64,000 nt of DNA from NCBI RefSeq assembly GCF_000002425.4, contig NC_037269.1:8379444-8443443 (forward strand), read 5' to 3'. Shown here in pieces: positions 30,418 to 44,113 of this stretch; the first letter of the stretch is position 1, and each line of letters begins with the position of its first letter. Position numbers and translations under genes: made by a program. The notes beneath the pieces are model-generated. The model did no database searches, was not told where the DNA came from, and saw nothing but the letters and a program-made list of their open reading frames with translations. Origin of the DNA: Physcomitrium patens. Its lineage: Eukaryota > Streptophyta > Bryopsida > Funariales > Funariaceae.

Positions 30418-32450
30418 GGTCATTTTGATACGGAATGTCCATCACCCAAACAAATGCATGTTCAATGTACATTTTGTGGAGGAAAGCACCCTATCCAAAA
30501 CTATTGTCATTTACAAAAGCAACAACAATTCAGTAATCAGACCATGATTCGACCAACTCAATGGAAAGTCAATCAAGTTCAAATGAGAAATATGTATGGA
30601 TGGAATGAAAATTGATCTAATCAACAAAATCAAGTATTCAATAACTTTCAAAGTTCCAATTTTAATCAGGGATCTATATCAAACCTCTAGAATTATGGAA
30701 AGGAGCAGCGGAGGTATCAGCAATATGCTCCATTGACGTCATCGAACCAAATATCCTCCGTACCAATAGGACAACTAGGATCATTTTTTATTCCTACATG
30801 GAACAAGTCTAGTAGGTATATATCAATGGAGACACCCAATATGCCGGATGGAGGTGCAAGAAGACCACTTTATTATTTTTGTTGCAGACAGATTGGTCAT
30901 TATGCCAGTGAATGTCTTAATTCCAGAGCCCGTGATGATTATACGCCAATGTGTGTGAATTACAAGCAATTGGAACATACTTATCAGCAATATAATGCTC
31001 TGTTTAATTTTAATAATCGAGATCAACAGATCTAAAGCCAAGGAAAAATAGAGGAGATAAATCAAGGTCCTCAAGATTCACTAAATTATCGAGTAGAAGT
31101 AATCCAAGCTATCCTTATAAGAAGTCAGCAAAAGGAGAAAGGACCAATTCAACATTTGGGTGATCTTGAAGCGAAGGACCAATTGGATCCAATTATGGGG
31201 CCATCCAATCCACGTCCTAACATAGGTCCCTTACTCAATATAAGACTTGAATCGGTTGTGCACTCTAATGAGGTACCGATTACAGAGGATTCGATTCCGT
31301 TTCAAGCTATTCCATTTTCTACACAGTTTTAGAAAACATCCTTTCTGTTGAAAGATCATCTCAGAGGCTTCAATTCAAAAGAATCAATATCAACCTAATT
31401 GGGAGAACAATCTTACCCGTTGAAAGAACTAATTTTACAGGCTCCGTCAAATTTATTTCCAATAACTTTATCAATTTTTAATATAAAGAAAACCAATTTA
31501 CATGCGTTGGTGTCTAGGACTGGGAAGAAGAAATGGACATTGGGAATTACCATCAATATAGAATCATATGATATTCTAAAAGATTTGGGCACCATACATC
31601 CCACTATCTCTATGAAGCAACTATTGGTGGTAGCACATGAATGTCGAATTATCTTGAATTCTTCATTTATTCGTCACAGATCTCAAAATAAAGAAATTTG
31701 AGAAGTAAGTTTGAATCCCGATCTAGGTGCATCAATGATTGATGTCTCAATTGATGGAGTATTACTATCAGGAGTGCAAGTAGATGGAGGATCTAGTATA
31801 AATTTTATGAATGCTGCTACAATGGAGTTGGATTTGGATCACTTATTGCCTACTATAGTAGTTTTGAGAATAGCTGACTCCAATCAAGTTAAACCTATGG
31901 ATATTTTACGAAGTATTGATATAGTAATTGTGGAGATTACCTACAAAATTGATTATATTATTTTTCGATTGTAAAGCTCTATATTGTCATACCAAATTTT
32001 ATTGGAGCTATCATGGTTGTATTAAGCTAAAGTTCGAAATGACTAGGGCCGTGGTACATTGACAATTGGGAAAGGTAATGATAAAATTATGCTTCAAATG
32101 TACCCTATCCAATATCATAGAGAAACTCAATTTGCTAGTTCAGAATTCATGTCGGATTGTAAAAATAAATCTACAAAAGAAGAAATTGGTACACCTGACC
32201 CGATTTATGCTGATAAAAGGCAAGTTGTCGAGCACACTAGAATGAAATACGAGTGTAGGGGACTAGGAGAGTACTTAGTTTCTCTAGATTTTATTGACGA
32301 TTCTGATTATATGATTGCATATTGGATGAATAGACAAGATGTTAATCACGTTAGTGCTATAGAACTGGAGTTGAAAAGTTCTAATTTGTCAAATTTTATG
32401 AAAGATTCTAGAATTAAGCAAAACATTATTCTAGAGATTCGTGAAATTCC
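30418..32450 (+). pseudogene. Element D nucleocapsid, linker and protease
   Basis: It continues from gag. A second zinc-knuckle region (CCRQIGHYASEC) lies in the open piece 30733-31035. A conserved linker at 31399-31701 includes GTIHPTISMKQLL. The protease frame 31711-31974 contains VQVDGGSSINF, an aspartic protease active site of the DGGSS type. A further open piece, 32059-32454, is linker between protease and reverse transcriptase. Scattered stops separate the pieces. Confidence 0.75.
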
Positions 32451-32689
32451 ATGATGTCAACCAATTAATTTAGGTATAGGAGAGGTTGTCCAAATCATTC
32501 AGATTTATGATGGTATAAAAGGCAAGGAAAAAGAAATTTAGATAGATTATTTTTTAATGCATAAAATTACTTTTGCATGGTCGTATGCGGATTTGAAAGG
32601 AATTCCAACTAAAGTTTGTGAGCATCAAATTATATTGGAAGAGAACGCTACACTAGTATGCCAAAGATAACATCGACTTAATCCAAAAT

Positions 32690-33396
32690 AATCACTTATC
32701 ATAAAAGAAGAACTGGATAAACTCTTGGAGGTTGGATTTATCTATCCAGTTCTTTTCAGTGAATGGATTTCATCAATTGTTATAGTATCAAAAAAGAATG
32801 AAAAAGTTTGTATTTTGTCAGGATTTTTAGAAACTTAATGCAACCACCAAGAAAGATTACTTCCCATTATCTTCCACGGACAGTATGGATAACATGTTGT
32901 CATTATCACCAGGTAGTAAAAGAATAGGAGTGGGGCACCAATTAAAGTCATTCTGTGGTATTATTTTGGATTGGTTGGAGTACCATTTTTTTGTATTTCT
33001 TGTGTATTAGAGAGTAGCAGTTTCAATTAAGAGTTAACAGTGATGAGCCGGTCACAAGTGTCAATTGAAGATGTTCCAGAATAAATGACTGAGCAGCAAC
33101 ATCAATTGGAACTCCGTGATGTATAGATCTTGAAACTGGAGGCTTAAGTCTGTGAATTAGAAAAGTATATTGAAGATCTATCAAACTAGTTGAAAAAGGA
33201 GTAGATGGAAGGATTGGAGGAGGAAGAAGATTTGCAATGGCAACCAGATTCAGTTGAATCTATATTCGATAATGCAGCAAATGATCAATTCGGTGGGCTA
33301 GAGAAAATAGTAACTTTGTAGAGTTTTGTTAAGTAGTTTTTAGATAGAAATCAATTGTGTATTTGTGAGGGTGCTGCACAATTAGGAGTTGGGCTA
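32690..33396 (+). pseudogene. Element D reverse transcriptase stub and deleted 3' internal region
   Basis: Sequence at about 32700-32910 encodes the RT start (KEELDKLLEVGFIYPV, then KDYFPLSSTDSM in another frame). It then passes without the YxDD core, RNase H or integrase into a short tail and the 3' LTR. A large internal deletion is the simplest reading. Confidence 0.65.
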
Positions 33397-34162
33397 TGTA
33401 GAATGAATAAATAAATTTTGTCGTAAGTTACTGGTTGGTTATTGACAACCTTAAAAATTAGACTTATGGTTAGGCAGTTTAGTTGGTAACAGTAGGTTGT
33501 TAGTGGAACAAATGATTAAAAATTCAAAGGGTCATAACCTTTGAAATCTGCTAGCAAATGTTCCATTGGTAGGATAAAGAGGTTGAGAAAAGGGAGATTG
33601 GGGCCAAACTGTGAGAGTTGTAAGCCGGGATAAGCTTGGTGCTACCTCTTTATTTTCTTTGCTTTTATTATTTGCTTATGAAGAATTGTGATTGAGAAAA
33701 GTATTGTTGAAATTGTGATTAGAATATTATGGAATATGACTTTGGATTGACTATTTTAGAAAAAATCTATGACCTTGAGAATTGAAATTATCGAATTGTG
33801 TTGTATTAAGTGAAGATATTGAATTTTGTGTGATGAATTGAGAAATTGAATATAATAAGTAAGCTGGAGATCAGTAATTGAATATATATAAATTACAAAG
33901 AGAGTAAGTGGGAGATGAATTGATAAGAATATGGAAGTATTGTTGAATTGATAGTCATAGAATAGATTATGTATTGAATTAAGATGGAAGTAGTAAGCCT
34001 TGGTGTTTTGTAGTTTGATAATTAATTTTAGATAGCGAGAGTATAGTCAATTGTAATACTAACAGACCCAATTCATATAACCAGCCTTTTCTCGTATTCG
34101 AACCGATCTCTATTAGTTCAATTGCTTTGATATATTGAAGCTTGAACACAACGAGAACAACA
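33397..34162 (+). repeat. Element D 3' LTR
   Basis: The partner of 28345-29143, ending GAGAACAACA, followed by the target duplication TATAC and the remainder of element E's 5' LTR. Confidence 0.9.
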
Positions 34163-34167
34163 TATAC

Positions 34168-34457
34168 ATACTTCTTTATTTCTATTTTGTTATTTTTTTT
34201 TGATATAGATTTCATAAGTTTATACATCTTTTTTTAATTCATGTCCTTAACAAATTAATAAGAATATACTTAAAATATTAAAGCTTCATCTTTTCTTCAT
34301 TAAGAATAGATTATTCTTTTCTCTTGATAAGACATAAGCGTATTAGAAGTTGTAGATTATCCTCTTCTAAACTAATATTATTTTTAGTATCTTCTTTATT
34401 TTCAAGTCTTCTCTTTTACTTGTCTTGAACAATATTAGATATTTTTTTTTCTAAATA
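34168..34457 (+). repeat. Element E 5' LTR end and leader
   Basis: The LTR resumes after D and ends TCCTTAACA at 34252. The leader retains the offset primer-site remnant (AATATTAAAGC, near 34276) seen in B. Confidence 0.75.
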
Positions 34458-35471
34458 TTATTATAGCAAAGCTTTTTGAAATGAAGAGTGTAATAGCACA
34501 AATGTAAGAAAAATTGAGGGAATTGATGCTTGTAATGCATCAACTCAATTTATTCCTACCAAGAGCGACAAAAATGACAAGAAGTGAAGATACAAATATG
34601 ATTGGAGCTACTTCGAAATCTATACCAAATCACATCCCTTCTCCTATAGTAGAACATCCTTTTAGTATTAGAGAATTTAGAATTGCCTTATTTAAAAAGT
34701 TTGATGGTAAAAAAACCAAGTTTTGAGGATTTATCAATAAAATATAACGTTATAATTAAACTTCAATTTCAAAGCTATACAACATGGAAATCATAAGTTA
34801 AAATCATTTGTATACTTCTTTCAAATCCAACATTATCATAGTTTTTATCTTTTTTGTAATAATGAGATCCAATATTGGATAATCTAGAAGTTTTTTTTGG
34901 CAAAGTTTCAATCTATGTATGGAAAATATGATATAATTTATGTTGTAATTAATAAGATTTGTATCTTATAAAAAATCATTTAATAAGTGACATTATACAT
35001 TCTAAAATTTTGACAACTAGCAATTGATGTCAAGTGGGATGATGTTGCTCTTATCAACCAATTTTTTTATAGATTACAATATGAGATAAAGAAATTGATG
35101 CTCAACTTACTTGATTCTTAAACACTGAGTCAAATAATTGAATTTGTTGTAAAGTATGATAATTGGCTTTTTGAGTTTTAATTTAAGAATCGTATAAGAA
35201 AAATTCTACATTATTATAATTCAATGACAATACTAATGACCTCTCAATCTAAATATTTGAAAGTAGAAGACATATAAATTATTGTGGTTTATTTTAAATC
35301 TCTTACTGAACAAAAAAAGACTCTTCGTTGTCAAAAAGGATTATGTTTGAATTGTAGAGAAGTTAAGTACACTAATTGATATTGGCCAAAGAAATAACAC
35401 AATTATAAAATAAGGAGTATGATTGTCAAAGATGAAAAAATGTCAAAAAATAAATTTATCCATCTACAATA
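34458..35471 (+). pseudogene. Element E gag remnant
   Basis: Collinear with B gag. The ATG has decayed to ATA, with many TAA/TGA stops from CAA and CGA codons. The open piece 34514-34726 covers the N-terminal quarter. Confidence 0.82.
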
Positions 35472-35477
35472 GGGATT

Positions 35478-38400
35478 GTGTGCCTAGAATCTTGTACAAA
35501 TGAAGGTCCTATATTCTCCTTAGAACCATCTCTTTATTTTATAATAGATGTATATTTAGGACCTAATAATCACAAAGCATGTGTCTTAATAGATTCAAGA
35601 CCCTCATCTTATTTTTTAGATGAAAAACTTATTAAAAGCCATAGAATATTGTTAGTACAAAAAACTAAATTCATATATGTAGAAGTCATAGATGGCCATC
35701 TGTTATCTTTTGGAGATATTACTTATAAAATACTTCTTATAGGTATAGCAATAAATGGTCATAATAGTTGCATAACTTTTAATATAATTAGGTCTCTCTT
35801 TAATCCAATTATTTTAGATTTATCATGGCTAAAAAAGTATAATTGTATAATAGATTGACTTTTTTGTAAACTTGACTTTCTTCAAAGTATTATTAAGAGT
35901 TTTGTAGAAAGCCATGAGTTTAGTGTAGCCAAATCTATACTTGTACATATAAAAGCTTTCTTATATGCTGTAAAAGAAAGATTATCTTTTGTTATTTATG
36001 CCACACCTATTTTTAATGATGAAAAGACTATAAGTAGCATTTCAAGTCAATATCAAGATTTCTAAGATATTTTTGAAAAGAAAAATACAAATATTCTCTC
36101 AAAGAATTATCCATATGATTGTTCAATTGATCTTATAAAAGGAAGTCAACAACCATTTGGTCCAATCTATAGTTTATTATAGAATGAATTGACTTAACTC
36201 AAGAAGTATATTAACAAGAACTTGGCTAAAAATTTCATATACCATTCAAAATCTTCTACTAGAGCTCATATTTTATTTATAAAGAAAAAAGATAGATCAC
36301 TGCAAATGTGCATAGATTATCAAAGATTCAACAAGATTACCATAAAAAAGAGGTATCCCTTATCTTTAATATATAAAATTTTTGTTCAATTAAATCAAGC
36401 TAAGGTCTATATAAAAGTAGATCTATAAGGAGCATATAACTTAGTCCACATTAAAGAAGGAGATGAATAGAAGACTACATTTTGAACGAAGTATTGACAC
36501 TTTGAATATAACGTCATGCCTTTTGGAGTCATGAATGTACCATTTGTTTTTCAACATCTTATGAATGATATTTTTTGTGAGTTTCTAGATGATTTTGTGG
36601 TTTGTTACTTGGAGCATATTTTAATCTATTCTAAGAACATAGAAGAGCATGAAATTTATGTTCATCGTGTATTACAAAAACTTAGAGATGTAGGATTGTA
36701 CGCTAAGTTAGAAAAGTGTGTATTCTATATTATTCAAATTGACTTCTTAGGATATATCATTTCTAACAAAAGACTTATAATGGATCCAAAGAAGGTTCAA
36801 ATTATTATAGATTGAAAGATTTTTAGAACAATAAGAAATGTTCAATGCTTTTTGGGCTTTGCCAATTACTATTAGATCTTTATCGAGATTTTTTTTTAAG
36901 TTGCAACTCCTCTTACACATCTTATATATAAAGACAAACTTGATTGGAGCAAAGAAGCTGAAGCATCTTTTGAAATCTTAAAGTCGGCATTTATTTCTAT
37001 ACCAATTTTGTATTGCATCAACTTTTCAAAGGTACTTTTTTTATCAAATTTTGCTATGGATATTGTTTTATTACAAATAAGAGAAGATGACAAGTTCCAT
37101 CTAATAGCTTTCTATTCCAAGAAATTTTTAAGAGTCAAGATTAATTATAAGATCCATAACAAAGAACTTCTTATAATCTTAGATTCTTTTCAAAAATAGC
37201 ATCATTATCTAGAAGGCTCTTCCAGTCCACTCACCTTATACATGGAATACAAGAACTTTAAGTATTTCATGTTAGCACATGTTTTGAATTGTCTTCAGAC
37301 TTATTGGAGCATGTCTTTGTGAAGATTCAAGTTTAATATGACTTATTGGTCAAGAAAAAAATAAGGTTTTTCTAATGTAATTTTTAGACATTCTTATTTT
37401 GTACCAAAAGAATGAGAAGGAGCTTTTGATCAACAAAGGATAATTTTATTGAAGCCAAAATAATTTCATCTTTGAGCAGTGAAATCAATATTCACTATTG
37501 ATTCAACATTTATCAAACAAATTCAATCAAGTATGTCCTTTGATCGTCTTATTCATGATATTATGAATATTATTTTTGAGACTTGTGATACTTCTAAGTT
37601 GAAGTTCAAGAACAACCTATTTTATTTCAAAAGACACCAATATGTTTAAAAAGAAGTAGCATGTTTACATATTCTTTAAGTATGTCACAACTTTCTAACA
37701 ACATGATATTTTACATACAACAAGACTTTGGAATTAATATCTAGAGATTTTTGATAGCTGAAAATATAAAAGGCTATAAAAGACTTTGTTTAATCATGTG
37801 ACATTTGTTCAAGGTCAAAAACTCCTTGTCATCAATCTTATAGACTTTTTCAGCCATTACCTATTCTAGAATAACCATGGTCTTTTGTTTCTATGGATTT
37901 TATTATGAAACTTTCAATCTCATATTTGTATAATTTTATATTTATAAAAATAGATTATTTTATCAAAATGACACATTTTATACCATGCATAAAATCTATC
38001 ACATAATAAGAAATTGCCAAGCATTTTCTTGACAATATCTATCAATATCATAGATTGCCAAAAGATATTATATCAAATAGGAAGACAAAATTTGTATAAA
38101 GATTTTGGAAAATCCTTTTTAAGATTCTAAAGATATACATAAAGCTTTTTTTGACCTTTCATCCTTAAAATAATGGACAAATAAACCGTATAAACTAAGT
38201 TTTGGAAAAATACTTAAGGTATACCATCAATTATCAAGAAGATGATTGAAGAAGCCTCTTGCCAATGACAAAGTTTGCTTATAATAATATAATGCATTCT
38301 TCTATGTAACAAATACCTTTCTTTGCCAATTATAGTTATCATCCACAACTTGATGCTTTTGACTTTTCAAAAATTGATACTCATGTGGCAAAAGATTTAA

Positions 38401-38942
38401 CAAATTATTTATCAAAGCTACATGCAATAATAAAGGCAAAAATAAAAGAAGCTCAAAAATAATAAAAGATCAATGTAGATGCCTATCAAAAGAAACAACA
38501 ACTATTTAATGTAGGTAACAAGGTATGATTATTTCATCGTAATATGGAGACTATCCATCTTTGTGATAAGTTGGACTACCATAGGGTTAAACCTTTTCTT
38601 ATTTGTGAATAAATCAATTTAGTTTCTTATTAATTATATCTATCAGAGTCAATGAAGATTCATCTTATATTCTATATGTCTCTTTTTAAACCATACAAGA
38701 CTGTGAACATAGTAAAAAGAAGACAAGTCCTACCTCCTCTTATAGAAATAGATAATAATGAAGAGTTTGAAGCAAAAGAAGTTCTAGACTCGAGACAATA
38801 TGAAAATAAATTAAAATATTTAGTCCATTAATACTAATATGATAACAGTAAATACACATGAGAGCCAACAAAAAAAAATGTTACAAATATAATACATAAG
38901 GTTAAAGCTTTTTATTAACAAGATCCATCAAAATCAAGATGA
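35478..38942 (+). pseudogene. Element E protease-pol remnant
   Basis: Order and spacing equal B: protease (35478-35858, active-site DSGAS decayed to DSRPS), RT (36222-36815; YLDD replaced by YLEH in CYLEHILIYS), RNase H (37008-37199), integrase and chromodomain with frequent stops. The catalytic losses show it cannot function. Confidence 0.85.
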
Positions 38943-39045
38943 AAGATTGCAAATCTTTGCTATAATAGAAACATAATTCAGGAAAGATTGCATTCTACTT
39001 TCTATTCTTTTTTGTAATTTTTATATAATTATGTCATTAAAAAGA

Positions 39046-39468
39046 TAAAAAATGAACATTTGAAAAATTCAAATTAAGAGCCATTGTTTAGTGATTTATT
39101 GGATCAAAAATTTTGATAATCTCAACCTTTAAGATGATGTAATAGAAATGAAGACTTTCAAGAATGACATATTTTTCTTCAAATAGATGGCAAGATACAA
39201 TGCATTTGATATTAAGACCTGAGAAAAGACTCTTGATGTTTGATGATTTTATTGGAGGTAGGCACGACTCTTGATGGTGTTATAAATGTTTGATTTGAAG
39301 GAAGTTACGAAAGTTTCAATAATGATCAAATCATAAGATGGTTATCTCATCTTGGAATGAAACATTGCTAATGGCTATGAAGATCTATCAACTACCATCA
39401 AAGGAAACAATGATCAAAGTATGTGGCAAATACAATTTGCCACATCTTAGATTTTTTCAACATATGAT
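39046..39468 (+). pseudogene. Element E copy of the accessory ORF
   Basis: This is the same location relative to pol and LTR as in B. Aligned pieces include the FEGSYE and DFFN-like ends, all with stops. It supports the ORF being ancestral to this lineage. Confidence 0.72.
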
Positions 39469-39508
39469 CATTGCTTCTTGTGGAACTAGTTTCTAGAAAG
39501 AGAAATAA

Positions 39509-39516
39509 TGTCACAA
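39509..39516 (+). repeat. Element E 3' LTR, first 8 bp
   Basis: TGTCACAA follows the weathered polypurine tract AGAAAGAGAAATAA. The LTR is then interrupted by the insert at 39517. Confidence 0.65.
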
Positions 39517-40763
39517 TGTTGTACTATAAATGCTTATAGTATATAAAAATTAGTTAAAACATATTTTATGTTCATAAATCTTGATGTGTATTAAAATGGT
39601 TAATAAATTAATTTAAAGAGAGTGGATATAAGAAAATCTTACTTTAAATTTTATCTATTTTTATTATTATAATTGAATTATATAAGTTTTAGATGTTTAT
39701 TATAGAGCTTTAAAAGAAGATGGAAGCTTAAAGATGAAAATCTAAACTACTAGGAGGCTTATCGAGAGGGATGAAATCAAAGCATTGTTGGATGAAGGCA
39801 AAAAGTAAAGATCTTTATCCCTATTGGTCGAATGCCATGCTTAATGGACGTTTAATAGGCTATTTGTGACCATAATGAGGATTTTGGCAACTTCAAAAGA
39901 AATAATTGAAAATCAAAAGCAAAGATTATAAGGCTTAGGATTTGAACTACAATTTGTATATAAATTTTAGAGGATTTGGAATTAGGGTAATGAAGTTATA
40001 GCTATTTGAAATTAAAGTAGCTTTTTAAGATATATTGTTGATATTTTGAAGATATAAGGAGTTTTATGATAGATTTTGGAAATCAAGAAGTGTAATTGTA
40101 AGAATGATTTTAAGATCTACATCTTTTGTGAAGGAATTTTTACATTTAAAATTTGTATGAAGAAGTTATAAAGTGTTGAAGATAACACATGTAATTTAGA
40201 CACAATAAGTAAGTCGTATTATTGATAGTAATGGTTGGAGCCATATTTTGAGTTTTTAGATGAATTTTTGCCTAAAAATTTCTAAAAGTGTATATTTTTA
40301 AGTAAAAAAGCTATATGTCAAAATTTTATGGTATTGAATACTTAATTTGTGAGATATAAAGAAATTTACATGCAAATATATGTTAGTAAGGATTTGAAGC
40401 TATTATTAGAGTTTTGGCAATATCTCAAGATTTATAATGAATTTATAGTTAAAATTTGTTGTAGTAATTGTTAAAAATACATCAATAATTTATGTAAAAT
40501 TTGGCTTTGTTTGGATGGTTCAATCATGAGATATGAGGTCTTGAAGTTTAGAAAGAATTTATCTTAAAGATATACAAGTTTTTTATAATATTTTTTATCA
40601 CATTGTTAGTTATCTTTGGTACTTAAGGCTTATGTATTGATTTAATTGCCCATATAGGCATAATTTTATATATATAATTGATATTTTTTTTTATCTAAAG
40701 ATTTCATTGAGTATTTAGTAATAGCCAAAAGTCCAATGCTTTCTTAAGGCAAATTCTTTCTAC
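39517..40763. mobile_element. 1.25-kb insert (possible solo long LTR) in element E 3' LTR
   Basis: CACAA occurs on both sides (39512-39516 and 40764-40768), as a 5-bp target duplication. The insert starts TGTTGTAC; if the end is instead placed at 40770 it closes ACAACA, giving inverted TGTTGT/ACAACA termini. There is no coding potential. Size and ends fit a solo LTR of another family, but orientation and boundaries are uncertain. Confidence 0.6.
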
Positions 40764-41319
40764 CACAACAATGGATATATATATATCTATTTTAATTATT
40801 ATTTAGATAATATGAATAGGTAGAAGTAGATAAAAATAGATTAATTTTATAATACTTTCTAGAAAAGCTTTCTAGAAGCTTTTTAGATGCTATTTTGACT
40901 TTATAGGTCTTTGTAATTGATTGATAGATTAGAAACTTGGTCAATAAACTAACCATGTACCACATGTATTGGTAGCTTACAAAACAAGCTAATTATGTGG
41001 TGTCCATATAAAAAACTTGCCTTATAAGTCAAGATACATATCATACAAAGTCAATACGTTTTTGGAGGTCCTATAGAATGTCGCCATATAGTTTTTAGGT
41101 AGATAGTATATATAGAAGTAAGAGTGAAACCTTCTTTATTCTTGTTCATTCCTTTCTTGCTTCTAGTCTAGATTCAAGAATCTCTACTTTTCTTATCTTT
41201 TGGTAATAGCCATTCCAATTATTTTTAATATATATACTTCATTATTTTTATATTATCATTTTTCTTTTGATATGGATTTCACAAGTTTATGCATCTTCTT
41301 TCAGTTTATGTCCTTGACA
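40764..41319 (+). repeat. Element E 3' LTR, main part
   Basis: Family LTR with TATATAGAAGTAAGAG and a U5 ending GCATCTTC...TCCTTGACA (type shared with element C). Confidence 0.85.
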
Positions 41320-43309
41320 CAATATGTTAAAAAATAAGTTTGTCTAGTTATAATAAGAATCATACAATTAGAACCTTGCATAACACTTAATGAAGGTCAT
41401 ATTCTCTATTCAAAATCCTTTCTTTGTTTTATAATAGATATTGATTTAGGACGTAAATATCACAAAGCCTTTTTTTTGCTTATTTCAAAAGCCTCATCTT
41501 ATTTTTTAGATGAAGAGTTTATTAAATGACATAATATATCTTTAGTAAAGAAAATGAAATCTATTCATATTGAAGTCATAGATAGTCATTTGTTATTCTC
41601 TAGAAATAAGATTCATGAAATATTTTCTTTAGAAGTAGTAATTACTAGTTATAGTAGCTTTGTGGTATTTAATATTATTAAATTTTCCTCTAATCTAGTC
41701 ATTTTAGGTTTATTGTGGTTAAAAAATTACAATCCTTAAATAAAATGGTTTTCTTGTAGTTTTGAATTTTTTAAAAGTATAATTAATAATTTGATTAATC
41801 AAGTAAAAAATCATAAATTTAATACAACCAAACTTATGTTTGTAGGTGCAAAAGCCTTTTTGCATGGTGCAAGAAATAATCACCTTATGTCATTTATGCT
41901 ACACTTGTTTCGAATGGTAGAAAGACTTCAGATGGTATTTCTAGCCAATATTAAGATTTTTAAGATGTATTTGAGAAGAAAAATGCAAGTATTCTTTTGG
42001 AGCATTGTTCCTATGATTATTCAATTGATCTTCAAGAAGGAGCTTAATTGCCATTTGGATCAATCTATAATTTATTGTAAAATGAATTGGCTAAACTCAA
42101 AAAGTATATTGAAGAAAATCTAGCCAAAACTTTCATATGCCATTTCAAATCTCCAGTAGGAGTTCAAATTTTATTTAAGAAGAAAAAAGATAGATCATTG
42201 TAGATATATGTCGATTATCAAAGACTCAATGAGATCACCATTAAGAACAAGTATTTGCTATCTTTGATATGTAGACTTCTAAATCAATTGAATGAAGATA
42301 AGATTTATACAAAAATAAATCTACAATGGCCATATAATTTGATGGGCATTAAAAAAGAAGATGAATAGAAGACTATGTTTTTAACTAAGTATGGATATTT
42401 TAAATATAGTATCATGCCTTTTATACTTACAAATATAGTAGCAATTTTTTAACATCTAATGAATATTTTTTTTTGAGAGTTTTTAGACAATTTTAGTGTG
42501 TCTTATCTAAATGACATCTTAATCTATTTTTAAAATACAAAACAATATGAACTTCATGTTTGTGAAGTGTTACAAAAATAAAGAGATGTGAGACTCTATG
42601 CCAATATTAAAAAAATATATTTTATATTACATAAATCAACTTCTTAAGATATATCATTTCAAATGATGGAATTATGATGGATCCTAAGAAAGTTCAAATT
42701 ATTATGAATTAAAAGATTCTAAAAATAGTAAAAAATATCAAATATTTTTTTGAATTTATTAACTACTATCAGATCTTCATGAAGGATTTCTCTCAAGTTG
42801 CAACTCTACTTACACCTTTGACTTGTAAATACAAACTTCAATAGAATCAAGAAGCAAAAATAACATCTGAAGCTTTGAAGATAATCTTTGTTTTTGCACC
42901 AATTCTTGTATTGTATTGATATTTTTAAGTTATTTTTTTTATAAAAATAGATGTATTAGATTTTTTTTTTAGCATTGTATTATTATAAATGAAAACAAAT
43001 AATAAACTTCACCCAATAGCTTTTTATTTTAGAAAATTTATGGTAGTCGCAATCAATTACAAGTTCTACAATAAAATTATTTATTTGAAGAATGGTACCA
43101 ATAGCTAAAAGGCACTTCTAGTCTAGTCACCATATATTAGAATTACAAGAACTTTGAGTATTTTATATCAACAGGCATTTTGAATTATTGCCAAGCCCGC
43201 TAGAACATGTTCTTATTAAGATTCAAATTTAAGATCACTTATCAACTAAAAAAATAACCAGATTTGTCAAATGCATTCTTTAGATGATCTCATCTTATAT
43301 TAAATGAAA

Positions 43310-43352
<43 letters not shown>

Positions 43353-44113
43353 TATATGAACAATAGATAATTTTCTTAAAGCTATAATATCTTCATCTTT
43401 GAGTATTGAAATCAATATAAACTATTGATTTAGCTTTCATTAAGCAAGTTTAGTCAAGTATGTCTTCTAATCCTCATATTTGTGATATTAAAAAAGTCTT
43501 TTAGAGTCTCATGATACTTTCAAGTTTGAATTCAAAAAAAATCTACTATATTTTAAAAGATCCTTATATATTTGAAAAGGTGAAGCTCAATTATGTGTTC
43601 TTCAAGCTAGCCACAATTTTTTAATAACATGATATATTGGATATAATAAGACTTTGGAATTAATATCTAAGGATTTTTGGTCGTTTCAAATATAGAAATA
43701 AATTAAAGATTTCGTACAATCTTTTGATATTTTTTCAAGATTACAAACTTCTTATCATTAACCTTATAAACTTCTTCAATCATTATCCATTCCAAAATAA
43801 TCATAGACTTCTATTTTATAGATTTTATCACAAATGTTTTAATCTCATATTCTTATGATTCTATATTTATGATAGTAGATTATTTCACTAAATAGCATAA
43901 TTTATATCATATTTAAAATTAATCATAGATGAAAAAATAATTAAGTTTTTTTTTGACAATATCTATTACTATCATAGATTGTCTAAAGATATTATATTGG
44001 ATAAGAAAATTGGGTTTGTATCAAGATTTTGAAAAATACTTTTTAAGATATTAAGAGTCAATATAAAGCTATCTTTGGCTTTCTATCCTCAAACTAATGC
44101 ACAAATAGAGCAT
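41320..44113 (+). pseudogene. Element F gag tail, protease, RT, RNase H and first part of integrase
   Basis: It resumes exactly at the gag position lost at 27879. The protease has DFRKAS-like decay of DSGAS. The codon matching B's premature stop is CAA (41800-41802). RT and RNase H are collinear with B but full of stops. A (TA)n tract (about 43317-43350) sits between RNase H and integrase. Open pieces: 41554-41739, 41791-42123. Confidence 0.8.
43317..43350. repeat. (TA)n microsatellite within element F pol
   Basis: A pure TA run that expanded after insertion; the matching place in B (near 5680) is unique sequence. Confidence 0.85.

Larger units (their letters stand above)
28345..34162 (+). 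mobile_element. Element D: second Ty3/gypsy lineage, internally deleted
   Basis: The LTRs are 28345-29143 (799 bp) and 33397-34162 (766 bp), both starting TGTAGAAT and ending AACA, flanked by identical TATAC (28340-28344 and 34163-34167). The 5' LTR is longer largely because of an extra roughly 29-bp tandem copy around CTGTGAGAGT (near 28560-28600). The internal region has gag, zinc knuckles, protease and the beginning of reverse transcriptase, then jumps to a short tail. RNase H and integrase are absent, so it is non-autonomous now. No chromodomain is present. The DGGSS protease suggests a Tat/Athila-like lineage, tentatively. Confidence 0.85.
27880..41319 (+). mobile_element. Element E: decayed full-length chromovirus carrying two insertions
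   Basis: 5' LTR 27880-28344 plus 34168-34252, gag about 34458-35471, pro-pol 35478-38942, accessory ORF 39046-39468, 3' LTR 39509-39516 plus 40764-41319. Removing the inserts leaves about 6.36 kb, matching B. Target duplication is TAATA (27875-27879) versus CAATA (41320-41324). B gag has CAGTA at this site, so both differences are C-to-T or G-to-A decay. Confidence 0.88.
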
